Positions 15,605-24,411 of a stretch of DNA of 43,409 bases are shown here, piece after piece. This DNA comes from Nitrososphaerales archaeon (lineage in GTDB: Archaea; Thermoproteota; Nitrososphaeria; Nitrososphaerales; Nitrososphaeraceae). Made by a program: the position numbers and the translations under genes. Under the pieces are notes generated by a model that saw only the letters and a program-made list of their open reading frames with translations, made no database searches and was not told the origin of the DNA. Location of the stretch: the NCBI GenBank assembly GCA_029237525.1, contig JARBAU010000090.1:1-43409 (forward strand), in the 5' to 3' direction. Numbering within the stretch: position 1 is the first letter of the stretch; each line of letters begins with the position of its first letter.

Positions 15605-16557
15605 ACCTCCGTATTTGCATTATTTAATATATTCGGTAGCTGATTTACAGATTTAATTAATGCATCGGCTCCGTTCATTGTAAGATGATGAACGGTTTTT
15701 GACTGGTCAAGGCTATATTCATAAGCCCCGATGAATGTCATCTTTAGGTCATATTCTTCTGCCGCTTTTTTAGCCATTAATAAATCCTCCATCGAGTCTC
15801 CAACGTATATCGTGCTTTTAGCTGATAACATCTTTGTAGCTCTACGTAAAGCGTAAGGATTTGGTTTGGCATGTTTTCTTGATTCATCATCCAAAAAAAC
15901 ACATGCATTTGAACGTATGTATTTGTACAGCGGTTCCAATGAATATTCAGCAGCCAACCTACTTCGACCGGATACGATAGCAATCTTACCATGGAATAAT
16001 ATTGATAGCTTTTTCATGGTTTCCTTTTTTATTATCATTCTATCATTGTCGATTAGAGGATCTCCGTAATAGTATCGCGGCTCTATATCATGCTGCTTCA
16101 AGAAAAGCTGAGGACCGTAGAAAATTTCATCGAACGCTGTTGTTAGTAAGCTCCTTCCTACTGATCCAGGATAATTCAATAGGTTTTTGTATTTTCTTAC
16201 ATGATGTGTTGAAAATCTTGATGTTAGAAACTCTTCTACAAATCTAATTCCTAACCCTTTCAAATTTCGTGTCATATAGGAAACGAATGATCGAGTATCG
16301 TTTACTTCGCTATGGTTGTTGGTAAGAACCGTGAGAAGGATTGCATAGCAAGTATCGACATCGTTATTAAAGCCTCCAGTTTGCCGCAGCTCGGCTATTA
16401 TTTTGTCAGTTACGAAATTATTGAAGCATAGTCGAGGGTTAATCTTGTTAAGAAGGAATGCTACAGTATTTTTGATGGCTAAATTATACGAACGTCTTAC
16501 ATCTATCAATACACCATCGACGTCAAATATTATCGATTCTGGTAGCAAGTTGACCAC
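15601..16557 (-). CDS. HAD-superfamily phosphatase, probable histidinol-phosphatase
   Basis: 318 residues from GTG 16557. It has the HAD catalytic motifs in order: motif I FDVDGVLID with nucleophile D12 and acid D14, motif II AIVSGRSR, a Lys/Pro segment HAKPNPYALRRA, and motif III IYVGDSMEDLLMAKKAA. The roughly 130-residue region between motifs I and II (about residues 30-165) is a cap domain, longer than in most small HAD phosphatases. All other late his steps have enzymes here except histidinol-phosphate dephosphorylation, and HAD genes inside archaeal his clusters have been identified as that enzyme (Thermococcus onnurineus). Its place between hisC (previous step) and hisB fits. The HAD fold is certain; the substrate is inference. 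A TATA box precedes it. Confidence 0.78.
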   Translation of the reverse strand: MVNLLPESIIFDVDGVLIDVRRSYNLAIKNTVAFLLNKINPRLCFNNFVTDKIIAELRQTGGFNNDVDTCYAILLTVLTNNHSEVNDTRSFVSYMTRNLKGLGIRFVEEFLTSRFSTHHVRKYKNLLNYPGSVGRSLLTTAFDEIFYGPQLFLKQHDIEPRYYYGDPLIDNDRMIIKKETMKKLSILFHGKIAIVSGRSRLAAEYSLEPLYKYIRSNACVFLDDESRKHAKPNPYALRRATKMLSAKSTIYVGDSMEDLLMAKKAAEEYDLKMTFIGAYEYSLDQSKTVHHLTMNGADALIKSVNQLPNILNNANTEV

Positions 16558-16589
16558 AAGACCGAATTGACTAACCCTATAAAAGCAAG

Positions 16590-16599
16590 TTTATATATC
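16590..16599 (-). promoter_or_regulatory. Internal TATA box within the his cluster
   Basis: On the minus strand this reads GATATATAAA. It lies in the 46-bp gap after hisC, centred about 37 bp before the HAD gene's GTG, so transcription would start around 16568. It could drive HAD-hisB-hisH-hisA-hisF apart from hisG-hisD-hisC. This is the only real gap in the cluster. Confidence 0.5.
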
Positions 16600-16603
16600 A
16601 TTA

Positions 16604-17671
16604 TCACGAAAATGCTGCTCGAACAGATTCTAAAAACATATTGTTCATTTCTGGAGTACCGATGGTAACTCTCATACATCCTTCATAGCTTTCCATATCT
16701 CCAAACATCTTCACTTGTATGTTCTTTCTGGCCAGCTGCTGCTTGATCTTGTTGTAACTATCGAAAGATTCAAAGAATATAAAATTCGCATCTGACTTGT
16801 AAACATTTAGACCTTCGATTTCAGCGAGTTCTTTGTATACCCTATCCCTCTCAGTCTTTATTGTTTCGACCGTATCCAAGATATATCTTCCATTTGATAA
16901 CATAAGGCTAGCTACTTTTATAGAGAAGCTATTAATTGGATAAGGTGACTGAATAATAGATCGAAAAGTTTCAGCAAGCTCTTCATTTGAGATCATATAC
17001 CCAACTCTGGCACCAGCGAGTCCAAAGGCCTTTGAAAGTGTACGCAGGACTACCAGATTATTATATTTACGCACGTGTGACGCTAGAGAATATCGTGCGA
17101 ACTCCACATATGCCTCATCTAGAAGCACTAGTTTATTTTTTAAAGACTCTATGATGTCCGATACTAGATTGGAATCGAATTGGTTACCTGTAGGATTATT
17201 CGGCGAACAAATATAGACTACGTCCGAGGCATTTGCTGCTTGTATAAAATCTGATCTACTTAGGGAATTATCGTGCTTATCAAGCGGGATAGCTTTGACC
17301 TTCACATCGTGCAAATCACATCTGTTCATAAAATAGGAGAATGTAGGAACAAATATTGTAGCTCTCTTACCTCTAGCTATAGTAGACATCAATGCTTCAA
17401 TTATTTGATCTGATCCATTACCTACGCCAATGTATTTCTTGTCCAAGCTCAGAAAAATACCGACTTTATCATAAATCTCTTCAAGCTGTTCTATGGGATA
17501 TTCCCGAAAGTCGATGCTTACAAGTGCCTGTGACGTAATCCTGTCCAAGAAACCCTTATCAACTGCTAGATTCTCGTTAGCATCTAGTTTTAATGCTCCG
17601 ACAGATGATTCGGGCTTAACGTAGGCTTGTAGAGCTGAAATTTCTGCTAACCTATTGGAGAACCAACTCAT
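16604..17671 (-). CDS. hisC: Histidinol-phosphate aminotransferase
   Basis: PLP enzyme of fold type I converting imidazole acetol phosphate and glutamate to histidinol phosphate. 355 residues. Signatures are KLDANEN near residue 28, VGNGSDQII for the cofactor phosphate, the CSPNNPTGN loop, LLDEAYVEF with the PLP-pyridine Asp, and the Schiff-base Lys K214 in TLSKAFGLAGARVGY. It overlaps hisD by four bases. Confidence 0.94.
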   Translation of the reverse strand: MSWFSNRLAEISALQAYVKPESSVGALKLDANENLAVDKGFLDRITSQALVSIDFREYPIEQLEEIYDKVGIFLSLDKKYIGVGNGSDQIIEALMSTIARGKRATIFVPTFSYFMNRCDLHDVKVKAIPLDKHDNSLSRSDFIQAANASDVVYICSPNNPTGNQFDSNLVSDIIESLKNKLVLLDEAYVEFARYSLASHVRKYNNLVVLRTLSKAFGLAGARVGYMISNEELAETFRSIIQSPYPINSFSIKVASLMLSNGRYILDTVETIKTERDRVYKELAEIEGLNVYKSDANFIFFESFDSYNKIKQQLARKNIQVKMFGDMESYEGCMRVTIGTPEMNNMFLESVRAAFS

Positions 17672-18972
17672 TTACTAAATCTTTCCTTTACTGCTTCGTA
17701 GTGATTTAGTAAGCCCTCTGCGGTCGTAATTTCCTTCAAAAGCGGCGCTATATCCGCTAAACCCTTTCTAGATACCGATATCTTATTTGTGATTTTTATA
17801 AAATCCAAAACTGAAAGAGAACCGCGCGACTTTCCAAATCCAGAAGTCGGAAGTACGTGGTTTGATCCAAGTAGATAATCACTGGCTGATGATGGGGAAT
17901 ATGTTCCTAACAAAATCAAACCGGCAGATGTAATCTTCTTTGCGAAGCGGTTTGCATTCTTACTAATTACTTGAAGGTGCTCTGGGGCAATCTCATTAAT
18001 GAACATCGCCGCAGAGCTTTCATTATCGCACAATGCTATAAAACCACTACTTTCAATACTTTTCCTTATTATTTCAGACCTTGCAAGCGGGTTTTGATCA
18101 TCAAGAAAAATAGAGGTAAGTTGTGATTTGACCTCATTCGCGAGCGCTTCGGATGTTGTTACCAGACCACAAAAAGTGTCTATACTATGCTCTGCCTGCG
18201 AAATAAGGTCCCGAGCAATATATGAAGGATGGGTATTGTTATCAGAATAAACTACAAGTTCAGTTGGACCAGCAATCATATCGATCGATACATAACGTGA
18301 AGCCGCCATCTTCGCATGAGTAACAAATTTACCGCCTGGGCCAACAATCTTGTCGACTTTCCTTATAGTTTTTGTTCCAAATGCAAGTGCAGCAATCCCC
18401 TGTACGCCACCCACTCGATAAAGCTCGTCTACATTGCAAATATCAGCAGCCACGACAGTCATAGGGTCTACATCACCATTTTTCATGGGGGGTGATATCG
18501 CTACAATTCTTTGAACACCTGCGATTCTAGCGGGAACTGCACACATCACAAGTGTACTTGGATATCTTGCATTACCTCCAGGGATATAGCAGCCAACATT
18601 AGCGAGGGGTTGTATTACCTTCTGAATACTGACTCCATCATGGCGAGTCTCTATTGTACTGGCTTTGATACCTTTGAGGAGAAGTATTTCGTTTTTGACT
18701 ATTCGTTTCTTCATTATTTGTAATGATTGAACTTGCTTACTACCTACACTTCTATATGCGCGTCTGATATCTTCCTTTGTGACTCTAAGTGAACTAAGAT
18801 CAATTTTGTCAAATTTTTTAGTGTAACTATATAGAGAATCATCACCATAGGCAATTACGTTGTTAAAGATGGAGTCGATCGTATCGTTAACATCATTGGA
18901 TGTAGAAAACGTACTTCCCCGCAATTTCTGAGCATCAGAGACAGGGTCTTTAATTCTAATTGTCTTGATCAT
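17668..18972 (-). CDS. hisD: Histidinol dehydrogenase
   Basis: Zinc- and NAD-dependent enzyme that oxidises L-histidinol twice to L-histidine. 434 residues from ATG 18972; a TTG at 18981 would add three residues. The start lies inside the end of hisG. Signatures are NVGCYIPGGNARYPST, KIVGPGGKFVTHAK and DMIAGPTELVV in the Rossmann half, ISQAEHS with the Gln/His zinc ligands, and SDYLLGSNHVLPTSG with the general Asp/His ligands. The four-base overlap with hisC and overlap with hisG show a coupled operon. Confidence 0.95.
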   Translation of the reverse strand: MIKTIRIKDPVSDAQKLRGSTFSTSNDVNDTIDSIFNNVIAYGDDSLYSYTKKFDKIDLSSLRVTKEDIRRAYRSVGSKQVQSLQIMKKRIVKNEILLLKGIKASTIETRHDGVSIQKVIQPLANVGCYIPGGNARYPSTLVMCAVPARIAGVQRIVAISPPMKNGDVDPMTVVAADICNVDELYRVGGVQGIAALAFGTKTIRKVDKIVGPGGKFVTHAKMAASRYVSIDMIAGPTELVVYSDNNTHPSYIARDLISQAEHSIDTFCGLVTTSEALANEVKSQLTSIFLDDQNPLARSEIIRKSIESSGFIALCDNESSAAMFINEIAPEHLQVISKNANRFAKKITSAGLILLGTYSPSSASDYLLGSNHVLPTSGFGKSRGSLSVLDFIKITNKISVSRKGLADIAPLLKEITTAEGLLNHYEAVKERFSK

Positions 18973-19942
18973 AAGAATCAAGATTTATTTGATCCAAAGG
19001 CAGAATCTGTCTTGGTTCTATCACGACTAGACCTTGAGCCAGCTCCCTAAGGTTCGGTACGATTTTAATAAACTCGCTTTTTTCTATAATCGTATTAACG
19101 CTATACCAACCGTCTTCACTCAACTTGCTTATTGTAGGTTTTTTTAGAGCAGGCAGATGCACCAGCAGACCTTTGATATTCTCCTCTCTAACATTTACAA
19201 AAATATGCAATTTTTTTCTTGCTTCGACCACACCCTTCAGCAATGCACACATGTCTGCAATTTTCTCTCTTTTGTGAGCAACTCTAAGTGCGTCTTTATT
19301 GGCGACTAACACCGCGGTAGACTCCATGTAAGTATCGATAATTTTTAAATTATTACGTCCTAAGGTCGTACCAGTTTCTGTTATATCAAAGATTGCATCT
19401 ACGTCCTCTGGAGGTTTAGCCTCAGTAGCGCCAAAAGAAAGAAATATTTCTACTTGTTTGTTTTGTCCAATTCTTAGCCATGGAGTTATTATCATCGGGT
19501 CAGAATTCCCGAAGTGCTGCTGATAAATTGGATTTGATTTTAGATATGCTGACGTAGTAGTAAGATACTCTGTAGATATTTTAAGTGTCTTTTTCTCGGC
19601 AATAAACATGCTAATTAATTCAGATAAGTTTTCAGCATCGAAGCTTTCGGGTATAGCGAGTACTTGCTTCACTCTTCCATATTCGAGGTCAAGCAGTATC
19701 TTAACGTCTGCTTTAGCTTCATTTATCCAATCTTTACCGGTGATTCCAACATCGTAAAACCCTTCTTGCACATATGTGGGTATTTCTTGAGGCCTTAGGA
19801 TCTTCACCTCTATTTCAGGATCGCTCAGACGTAGTCTATACGTCCTACCTCTGCCTGATATTGATTGCCACGCCTGCTCTAATATCTTGTATGTTGCTTC
19901 TTCTATGCTGCCTTTTGGGACGGCGAACTTTATTGTTGCCAT
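18956..19942 (-). CDS. hisG: ATP phosphoribosyltransferase, long form
   Basis: First and committed enzyme of histidine synthesis, joining ATP and PRPP. At 328 residues it is a long form: two periplasmic-binding-protein-like lobes (about residues 1-215), starting with FAVPKGSIEEAT and containing the VGITGKDW and PRPP-loop ITETGTTLGRNNLK segments, then a C-terminal regulatory domain (about 215-310) of the kind that binds histidine for feedback inhibition. No hisZ is therefore needed. ATG 19942 follows a TATA box, and this gene leads the cluster. Confidence 0.94.
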   Translation of the reverse strand: MATIKFAVPKGSIEEATYKILEQAWQSISGRGRTYRLRLSDPEIEVKILRPQEIPTYVQEGFYDVGITGKDWINEAKADVKILLDLEYGRVKQVLAIPESFDAENLSELISMFIAEKKTLKISTEYLTTTSAYLKSNPIYQQHFGNSDPMIITPWLRIGQNKQVEIFLSFGATEAKPPEDVDAIFDITETGTTLGRNNLKIIDTYMESTAVLVANKDALRVAHKREKIADMCALLKGVVEARKKLHIFVNVREENIKGLLVHLPALKKPTISKLSEDGWYSVNTIIEKSEFIKIVPNLRELAQGLVVIEPRQILPLDQINLDSYDQDN

Positions 19943-19977
19943 TTTTGTAAGATAAGTAAGTAGAATTAGTGAAGCAA

Positions 19978-19988
19978 TGTATATATTT
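19978..19988 (-). promoter_or_regulatory. TATA box of the his cluster
   Basis: The minus-strand sequence reads TAAATATATAC. It is about 40 bp before the hisG ATG, giving a predicted leader of roughly 13 bases. No attenuator or leader peptide rich in His codons is visible in so short a leader. Confidence 0.55.
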
Positions 19989-20034
19989 ACTCATTCAATA
20001 TTTGGTCTATCAAGTTACCAACTGTCTAAATAGA

Positions 20035-21294
20035 CTATTCGTGACCGGTCATAGATAATATAATTTCCTTTGCTCTTGAAGACCTTATGTTTCCTTCGCG
20101 GATCATTCTACTTGCAATGATATCGACTAAATTGCCTTGGGCACCTGCAGAAATGGCGATGTTCCTAGCATGTAATTTCATATGACCCTTCTGAATTCCT
20201 ACCGTAGCTAAAGCAAGTATTGCAGAAAGGTTCTGCGCAAGGCCTACTGCCGAAATTATCATTGCAAGATCAGAGCTAGATTTTACTCCTAGTATCTTTA
20301 GTCCTATCATGACAAGAGGGTTAACATTTGTTACTCCTCCTACAATGCCTACTGCTATGGGTATTTCTAATTCACCTAGCAAATCACCATCATTAGTTTT
20401 CTTCCACGTTGTAATGGATCGATATGTTCCATCCCTTGACGCGTATGCATGAGCCGCAGCTTCTATGGCTCTAAAATCCTGACCTGTTGCAACGGCCAAT
20501 GCATCTATCCCGTTCATTACACCCTTGTTATTGGTAACTGCGCGATATACGTCGGAATAAGCAAAACTGTATGAATATAGAATACGGTCAACAATTCGCT
20601 CTCCACCAAGATCCTCTTTGCGAAATATGGCATTACACCTAACAAGCCGTCTGGTTGTATAATTGGAAAGTACTTTAACAACAGCTTCACCATCTGTTAT
20701 TCGTTCCAATTCTGAGGAAATAGCCTCGCACATAGTGTTTATTGCGTTGGCGCCCATGGCATCCTTTGTGTCGACGAGAATTTCTACAATAAGCATCTTG
20801 CCTGCACCACTTGCGACTTGGTCGTCTATCCATTTCACATTTATGTCAGTCGCTTTTACAGTTCTGCTATAGTTATTTGCGATTGAGATCAGTTTTGGTT
20901 TATTTGAGATGACCTTTAGTCCTGCATCTGGGAATGCAACTGACACAAGCTGCACCTGACCTATCATTATCGGCTTATCTGCATATGCCCTAAATCCACC
21001 TGAACTTCTTGCAATTTTAGCTGCCTTACTACAAGCAGCAATAATGGAGGGTTCTTCGGTGGCCATAGGTACAACGTAATCCTTGCCGTTGATTAGGAAG
21101 CCAGTCGCTACGCCAAGTGGCAATGGCATTGTCCCGATTGCGTTTTCTATCATTCTATTACTCATCTCAAAATTAATGCCGGAACAGGGATCGGCCAGTA
21201 ATTTCGTCTCGGATTCAGATAAGTCTGCCAAGTTCCTAAGGAAAGCCAAACGTTCGTCTTTATTCATATGGTAGAATTTCTTTTTCTGCGCCAA
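20035..21294 (-). CDS. HMG-CoA reductase, class II
   Basis: Makes mevalonate for archaeal isoprenoid lipids. 419 residues, soluble, with no membrane anchor. It follows the class II (Pseudomonas mevalonii) pattern end to end: an N-terminal FYHMNKDERL helix, NRMIENAIGTMPLP, catalytic E81 in ATEEPSIIAA, the dinucleotide motif DAMGAN (178-183), K257 in NNKGVMNGID, D273 in ATGQDFRAIE, and H371 in KGHMKLHARNIA. At the position of the P. mevalonii Asp said to favour NADH my alignment by eye gives Ser, so NADPH use is possible. It starts at TTG 21294 because residues before the internal ATG are family-like. Class II is the bacterial-type enzyme; most archaea have class I. Confidence 0.92.
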   Translation of the reverse strand: MAQKKKFYHMNKDERLAFLRNLADLSESETKLLADPCSGINFEMSNRMIENAIGTMPLPLGVATGFLINGKDYVVPMATEEPSIIAACSKAAKIARSSGGFRAYADKPIMIGQVQLVSVAFPDAGLKVISNKPKLISIANNYSRTVKATDINVKWIDDQVASGAGKMLIVEILVDTKDAMGANAINTMCEAISSELERITDGEAVVKVLSNYTTRRLVRCNAIFRKEDLGGERIVDRILYSYSFAYSDVYRAVTNNKGVMNGIDALAVATGQDFRAIEAAAHAYASRDGTYRSITTWKKTNDGDLLGELEIPIAVGIVGGVTNVNPLVMIGLKILGVKSSSDLAMIISAVGLAQNLSAILALATVGIQKGHMKLHARNIAISAGAQGNLVDIIASRMIREGNIRSSRAKEIILSMTGHE

Positions 21295-21576
21295 ATTTGT
21301 TTAGACGATAATTTGATGGGTACATTCAGTCATAATAATGATCTGAATTATGCTGGGGGTCATTTCTAATACATACCCTGGTTCTATTAATTCGAGTGAT
21401 AGGCCTAATTCACACGGGCGGAATTATAATCCAGATATACCAGAACGTCATTGATTACTGGTTTAATAAATTGATATGAGGTTTGGCTCTATGTTCATAT
21501 GTCGATGTTTCACCTGAATGAAGCGACAAAAGCGTTTTATTAGATACCGAGTACCTACGGTCTATCTAAGTATCAT

Positions 21577-23001
21577 ATGCGAATAGTAATGAAATTTGGT
21601 GGGTCTGCGATCGACTCTGTCAAGAAGATGAATAACGTAGCCGAATTGATAAAGGGATACAAAAGTCAGGCGGATCACAAGGGGAAATCAGACAGTTCAA
21701 ATGAAATTGTCGTCGTTGTTTCTGCATTGAGGGGCATGACGGACAGTATCATAAATGTTTGTGATAAAGTTAGAAAAGGGTTGAAGGAACCGATCTATGA
21801 ATTTATTCAACACACACGAAAGGTCCACTTAGATATAATTGAAAATGGCATCGAAGATAATAGTCTGAAGAGCGAAGCTCTGCTGGAAATACTTCCAATT
21901 CTTGACGAGTTGAGAGATGTCCTTGAAGGTTTAGTCTTGTTGAGCGAAGTCACACCAAAATCTATGGATTACCTTCTATCTTTTGGAGAAAGACTGTCTA
22001 CGCCGCTTGTGAGCTTCTTTCTGTTAGATCATGGATTAAAATCTAGATCATTGACGGCAAAGGATATCGGAATTTTGACTAATTCAGAATTTGGGGAGGC
22101 TAGTCCGCTTATGGACACAACCAAACTTAGGGTTTCCCACAATCTAGAAATTCTATTAAAAGATAATATGACTCCTGTAGTAACTGGCTTTATCGGAGTA
22201 GATCAAAACGGCAGTTATACTACGATTGGGCGCGGAGGTTCTGATTTCTCTGCCACAATCATAGGACTGAGCGTCCAAGCAAATGAAGTTTGGCTCTGGA
22301 GCGATGTAGATGGTCTAATGACCGCAGATCCCAAGATAGTCAAAACTGCTAAAGTGCTTCGTGAAGTTTCGTTTACGGAAGCTATGGAAATGGCACTATT
22401 TGGCGCAAAATATATACATCCAAGAGCCCTTGAGCCAGCAATAGAGGCTAAGATACCAGTCAGGATCCGAAACACATTCAATACTCAGAATGTTGGAACA
22501 CTTATTACGTCTAAACCAAGTAACGAATCGCAAAAGACTGTAAAATCAATAAATACAATTCGAAATACTGCATTAATCGATGTAAGCGGCAGTGGTATGG
22601 TTGGTGCCCCGGGAACGGCAGCAAAAATTTTTGATACTCTTGCAAAAAATAGGGTGAATATTATGATGATATCTCAAAGTCCATCTGAATCTAGTATATC
22701 GATGGTCGTAAGAAAGAATGCTTTGGATAAGGCGACGAATATGTTGGAAATTAACCTGTTGGGCAAAGTGATTAAAAAAGTAAATGTGAACAATGATGTC
22801 GCAGTGATAGCTGTAGTAGGATCAGGTATGCGTGGCATCAAAGGAGTAGCGGCAAAGGTATTTGGCGCTATAGCAAAAAGAGATGTAAATGTAATCATGA
22901 TTACACAAGGATATTCGGAATTGAATCTTGCTCTCGTAGTAAATAACAAAGATTGCGAAGAAGCAGTTAATGCTTTACACATGGAATTTGAATTGTCATA
23001 A
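21577..23001 (+). CDS. lysC: Aspartate kinase with two ACT domains
   Basis: Phosphorylates aspartate, the first step to threonine, methionine and (where present) lysine via DAP. 474 residues. The amino-acid-kinase domain spans about residues 1-290: MKFGGSAID at the start for ATP/aspartate, LLSFGERLS, TTIGRGGSDFSAT, and VWLWSDVDGLMTADP. Two ACT domains follow, beginning near ALIDVSGSGMVG and VAVIAVVGSGMRG, which normally bind the end-product amino acid for feedback control. It is a single gene transcribed divergently from HMG-CoA reductase, with an AT-rich TTTTATTA about 38 bp before ATG 21577. No homoserine dehydrogenase fusion. Which amino acid regulates it cannot be read from sequence. Confidence 0.92.
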   Translation: MRIVMKFGGSAIDSVKKMNNVAELIKGYKSQADHKGKSDSSNEIVVVVSALRGMTDSIINVCDKVRKGLKEPIYEFIQHTRKVHLDIIENGIEDNSLKSEALLEILPILDELRDVLEGLVLLSEVTPKSMDYLLSFGERLSTPLVSFFLLDHGLKSRSLTAKDIGILTNSEFGEASPLMDTTKLRVSHNLEILLKDNMTPVVTGFIGVDQNGSYTTIGRGGSDFSATIIGLSVQANEVWLWSDVDGLMTADPKIVKTAKVLREVSFTEAMEMALFGAKYIHPRALEPAIEAKIPVRIRNTFNTQNVGTLITSKPSNESQKTVKSINTIRNTALIDVSGSGMVGAPGTAAKIFDTLAKNRVNIMMISQSPSESSISMVVRKNALDKATNMLEINLLGKVIKKVNVNNDVAVIAVVGSGMRGIKGVAAKVFGAIAKRDVNVIMITQGYSELNLALVVNNKDCEEAVNALHMEFELS

Positions 23002-23111
23002 TAAGTGGGACGTTTAATATCCGAATTCCAGTAAACGCGTAGGCATTAGCATACATTAATTTAATAATTCAAGAAAAAAATAAATGCGCTTCAATCTATG
23101 AAATTGTTGCA

Positions 23112-23903
23112 ATGAATTCAGGCAAACTATACGTGGTGGGATTGGGACCTGGTCATCATGATCATATGACCTTCCGTGCTAATGAAGTGATCAGTCAGAG
23201 TGAAATTATCATTGGCTATGACACATATATTTCACTTATAGAGAAATTGATAGAAGGAAAGGAGGTTTATAGATATGCAATGACGCAGGAGGTAGAAAGG
23301 GCAAACCAGGCTATTGAATACGCTGAAAAGGGAAGAATAGTCTCGCTGGTGTCCTCTGGCGATCCCGGTATATATGGGATGATCGGACTTATCTATGAAA
23401 TATTAGCAGAAAAGGGCTGGAAGAACGGAGAAGGAATTTATCTGGAGTGTGTTCCTGGAGTCTCCTCTTTGAATTCGTGCGCCGCATTAATTGGATCACC
23501 CTTAATGACAGATTTTGCTGTGGTGAGCATGAGTGATTTACTAGTGCCTTGGGATATGATTGTAAAGAGGGTCGAGGCCGCAGCATTAGGAGATTATGTC
23601 ACGGTTATATACAACCCTGCAAGTAAAAAACGAATTCATCAGCTTAGAGATACAAGGGATATTTTCCTAAAATACCGTAACCCTGATACGCCAGTAGCCA
23701 TAGTAAAGGGGGCATATCGCGACAGCCAGGCAGTAGCCCTTACGACCTTGAATAAAATGCTTGAGCATCAAGATATGCTTGGAATGATAACTACCGTGAT
23801 AGTGGGAAATTCTTCGACTTTTCATTACAACAATATGATGATTAATCCAAGGGGTTATAGATCCAAGTACGAAATTGTTAAGGAAGTTTCATCTAGTACT
23901 TGA
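23112..23903 (+). CDS. cobJ: Precorrin-3B/cobalt-precorrin-3 C17-methyltransferase
   Basis: SAM-dependent methyltransferase that contracts the corrin ring in cobalamin synthesis (CobJ/CbiH). 263 residues. Family signatures are VVGLGPGHHDHMT at the N-terminus, VIIGYDTY-like IIGYDTYISLI, the SSGDPGIYGM SAM-binding loop, VPGVSSLNSCAALIGSPLMTDFA with the C17 active-site region, and VTVIYNPASKKR. Archaea use the early-cobalt route, so CbiH is the stricter name. It stands alone here, although cobalamin genes are often clustered. Thaumarchaeota are B12 producers, and a possible B12-type radical SAM protein lies in this window at 39064. Confidence 0.92.
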   Translation: MNSGKLYVVGLGPGHHDHMTFRANEVISQSEIIIGYDTYISLIEKLIEGKEVYRYAMTQEVERANQAIEYAEKGRIVSLVSSGDPGIYGMIGLIYEILAEKGWKNGEGIYLECVPGVSSLNSCAALIGSPLMTDFAVVSMSDLLVPWDMIVKRVEAAALGDYVTVIYNPASKKRIHQLRDTRDIFLKYRNPDTPVAIVKGAYRDSQAVALTTLNKMLEHQDMLGMITTVIVGNSSTFHYNNMMINPRGYRSKYEIVKEVSSST

Positions 23904-23974
23904 AATGAATCGACTTATTATTATGAGTCATTTTCTGATATGTGATTAGTAGAATGATCTAGTACCTCGATTAA

Positions 23975-23993
23975 AGCACTAATAAGTAGTGCT
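23975..23993. terminator. Intergenic hairpin between convergent genes
   Basis: AGCACTA and TAGTGCT form perfect seven-base arms around ATAAG. The site lies about 70 bp after cobJ and 125 bp beyond the end of the minus-strand microprotein gene. It has no T tract, so a bidirectional 3'-end structure or a protein site are both possible. Confidence 0.4.
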
Positions 23994-24118
23994 CTAGGCA
24001 AATCCCCAATGCAATTGCTTATTTGAACTATTGAAATAAACTTATCCTGTATTGATATCGAATATAGATCTCAAATAATGGAATTTGAAGTTATCAGAGG
24101 TGTTAACTCAGGAATTAA

Positions 24119-24253
24119 TCATATGGGCGCGCCTGCTGTTCTCTCAACTTCAGTATCAACAGATTTACGTTTCGCTCTAGACGCAAACAAAAGGCCAGTT
24201 AGTACGACAAAAACTCCTGTTGTCACTCCAAACATGAACAATTCATCAACCAT
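24119..24253 (-). CDS. One-helix membrane microprotein, 44 aa
   Basis: A short frame on the minus strand from ATG 24253 to TGA at 24119. The product starts MVDELFMFGVTTGVFVVLTG, runs on through a membrane helix (about residues 6-24), and is followed by a basic cluster (SRAKRK) and an acidic/polar tail ending GAPI. Helix followed by Arg/Lys gives a clear topology with a cytoplasmic C-terminus. A TATA-like TTTATCTTTT lies about 25-30 bp upstream on the same strand. The forward frame over the same bases (24078-24266) is a shadow without such structure. I do not know its function. Confidence 0.65.
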   Translation of the reverse strand: MVDELFMFGVTTGVFVVLTGLLFASRAKRKSVDTEVERTAGAPI

Positions 24254-24348
24254 TTTGTTAGTGTAAGGCTTGGTAAAAGATAAAGGTACTGCTAAGCGTG
24301 AGTTGAAAACCTCTGATTAAAAAGTTTGGTTTCGGAGAAGCATTTAAG

Positions 24349-24365
24349 CTCCTATTTTTTTGGAG
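24349..24365 (+). repeat. Small hairpin with T7 loop
   Basis: CTCC (24349-24352) and GGAG (24362-24365) flank a loop holding seven T. It is 50-60 bp before the TTG of the secreted protein gene. It could stop upstream transcription or be incidental. Confidence 0.25.
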
Positions 24366-24411
24366 GAATTCTAAAGACTTAAATTTTCTAGCCATTAACT
24401 GGAGCTCGAAC

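Noticed and set aside
24078-24266. Forward 62-codon frame
   Set aside because: Shadow of the minus-strand membrane microprotein at 24119-24253, which has far better protein features.
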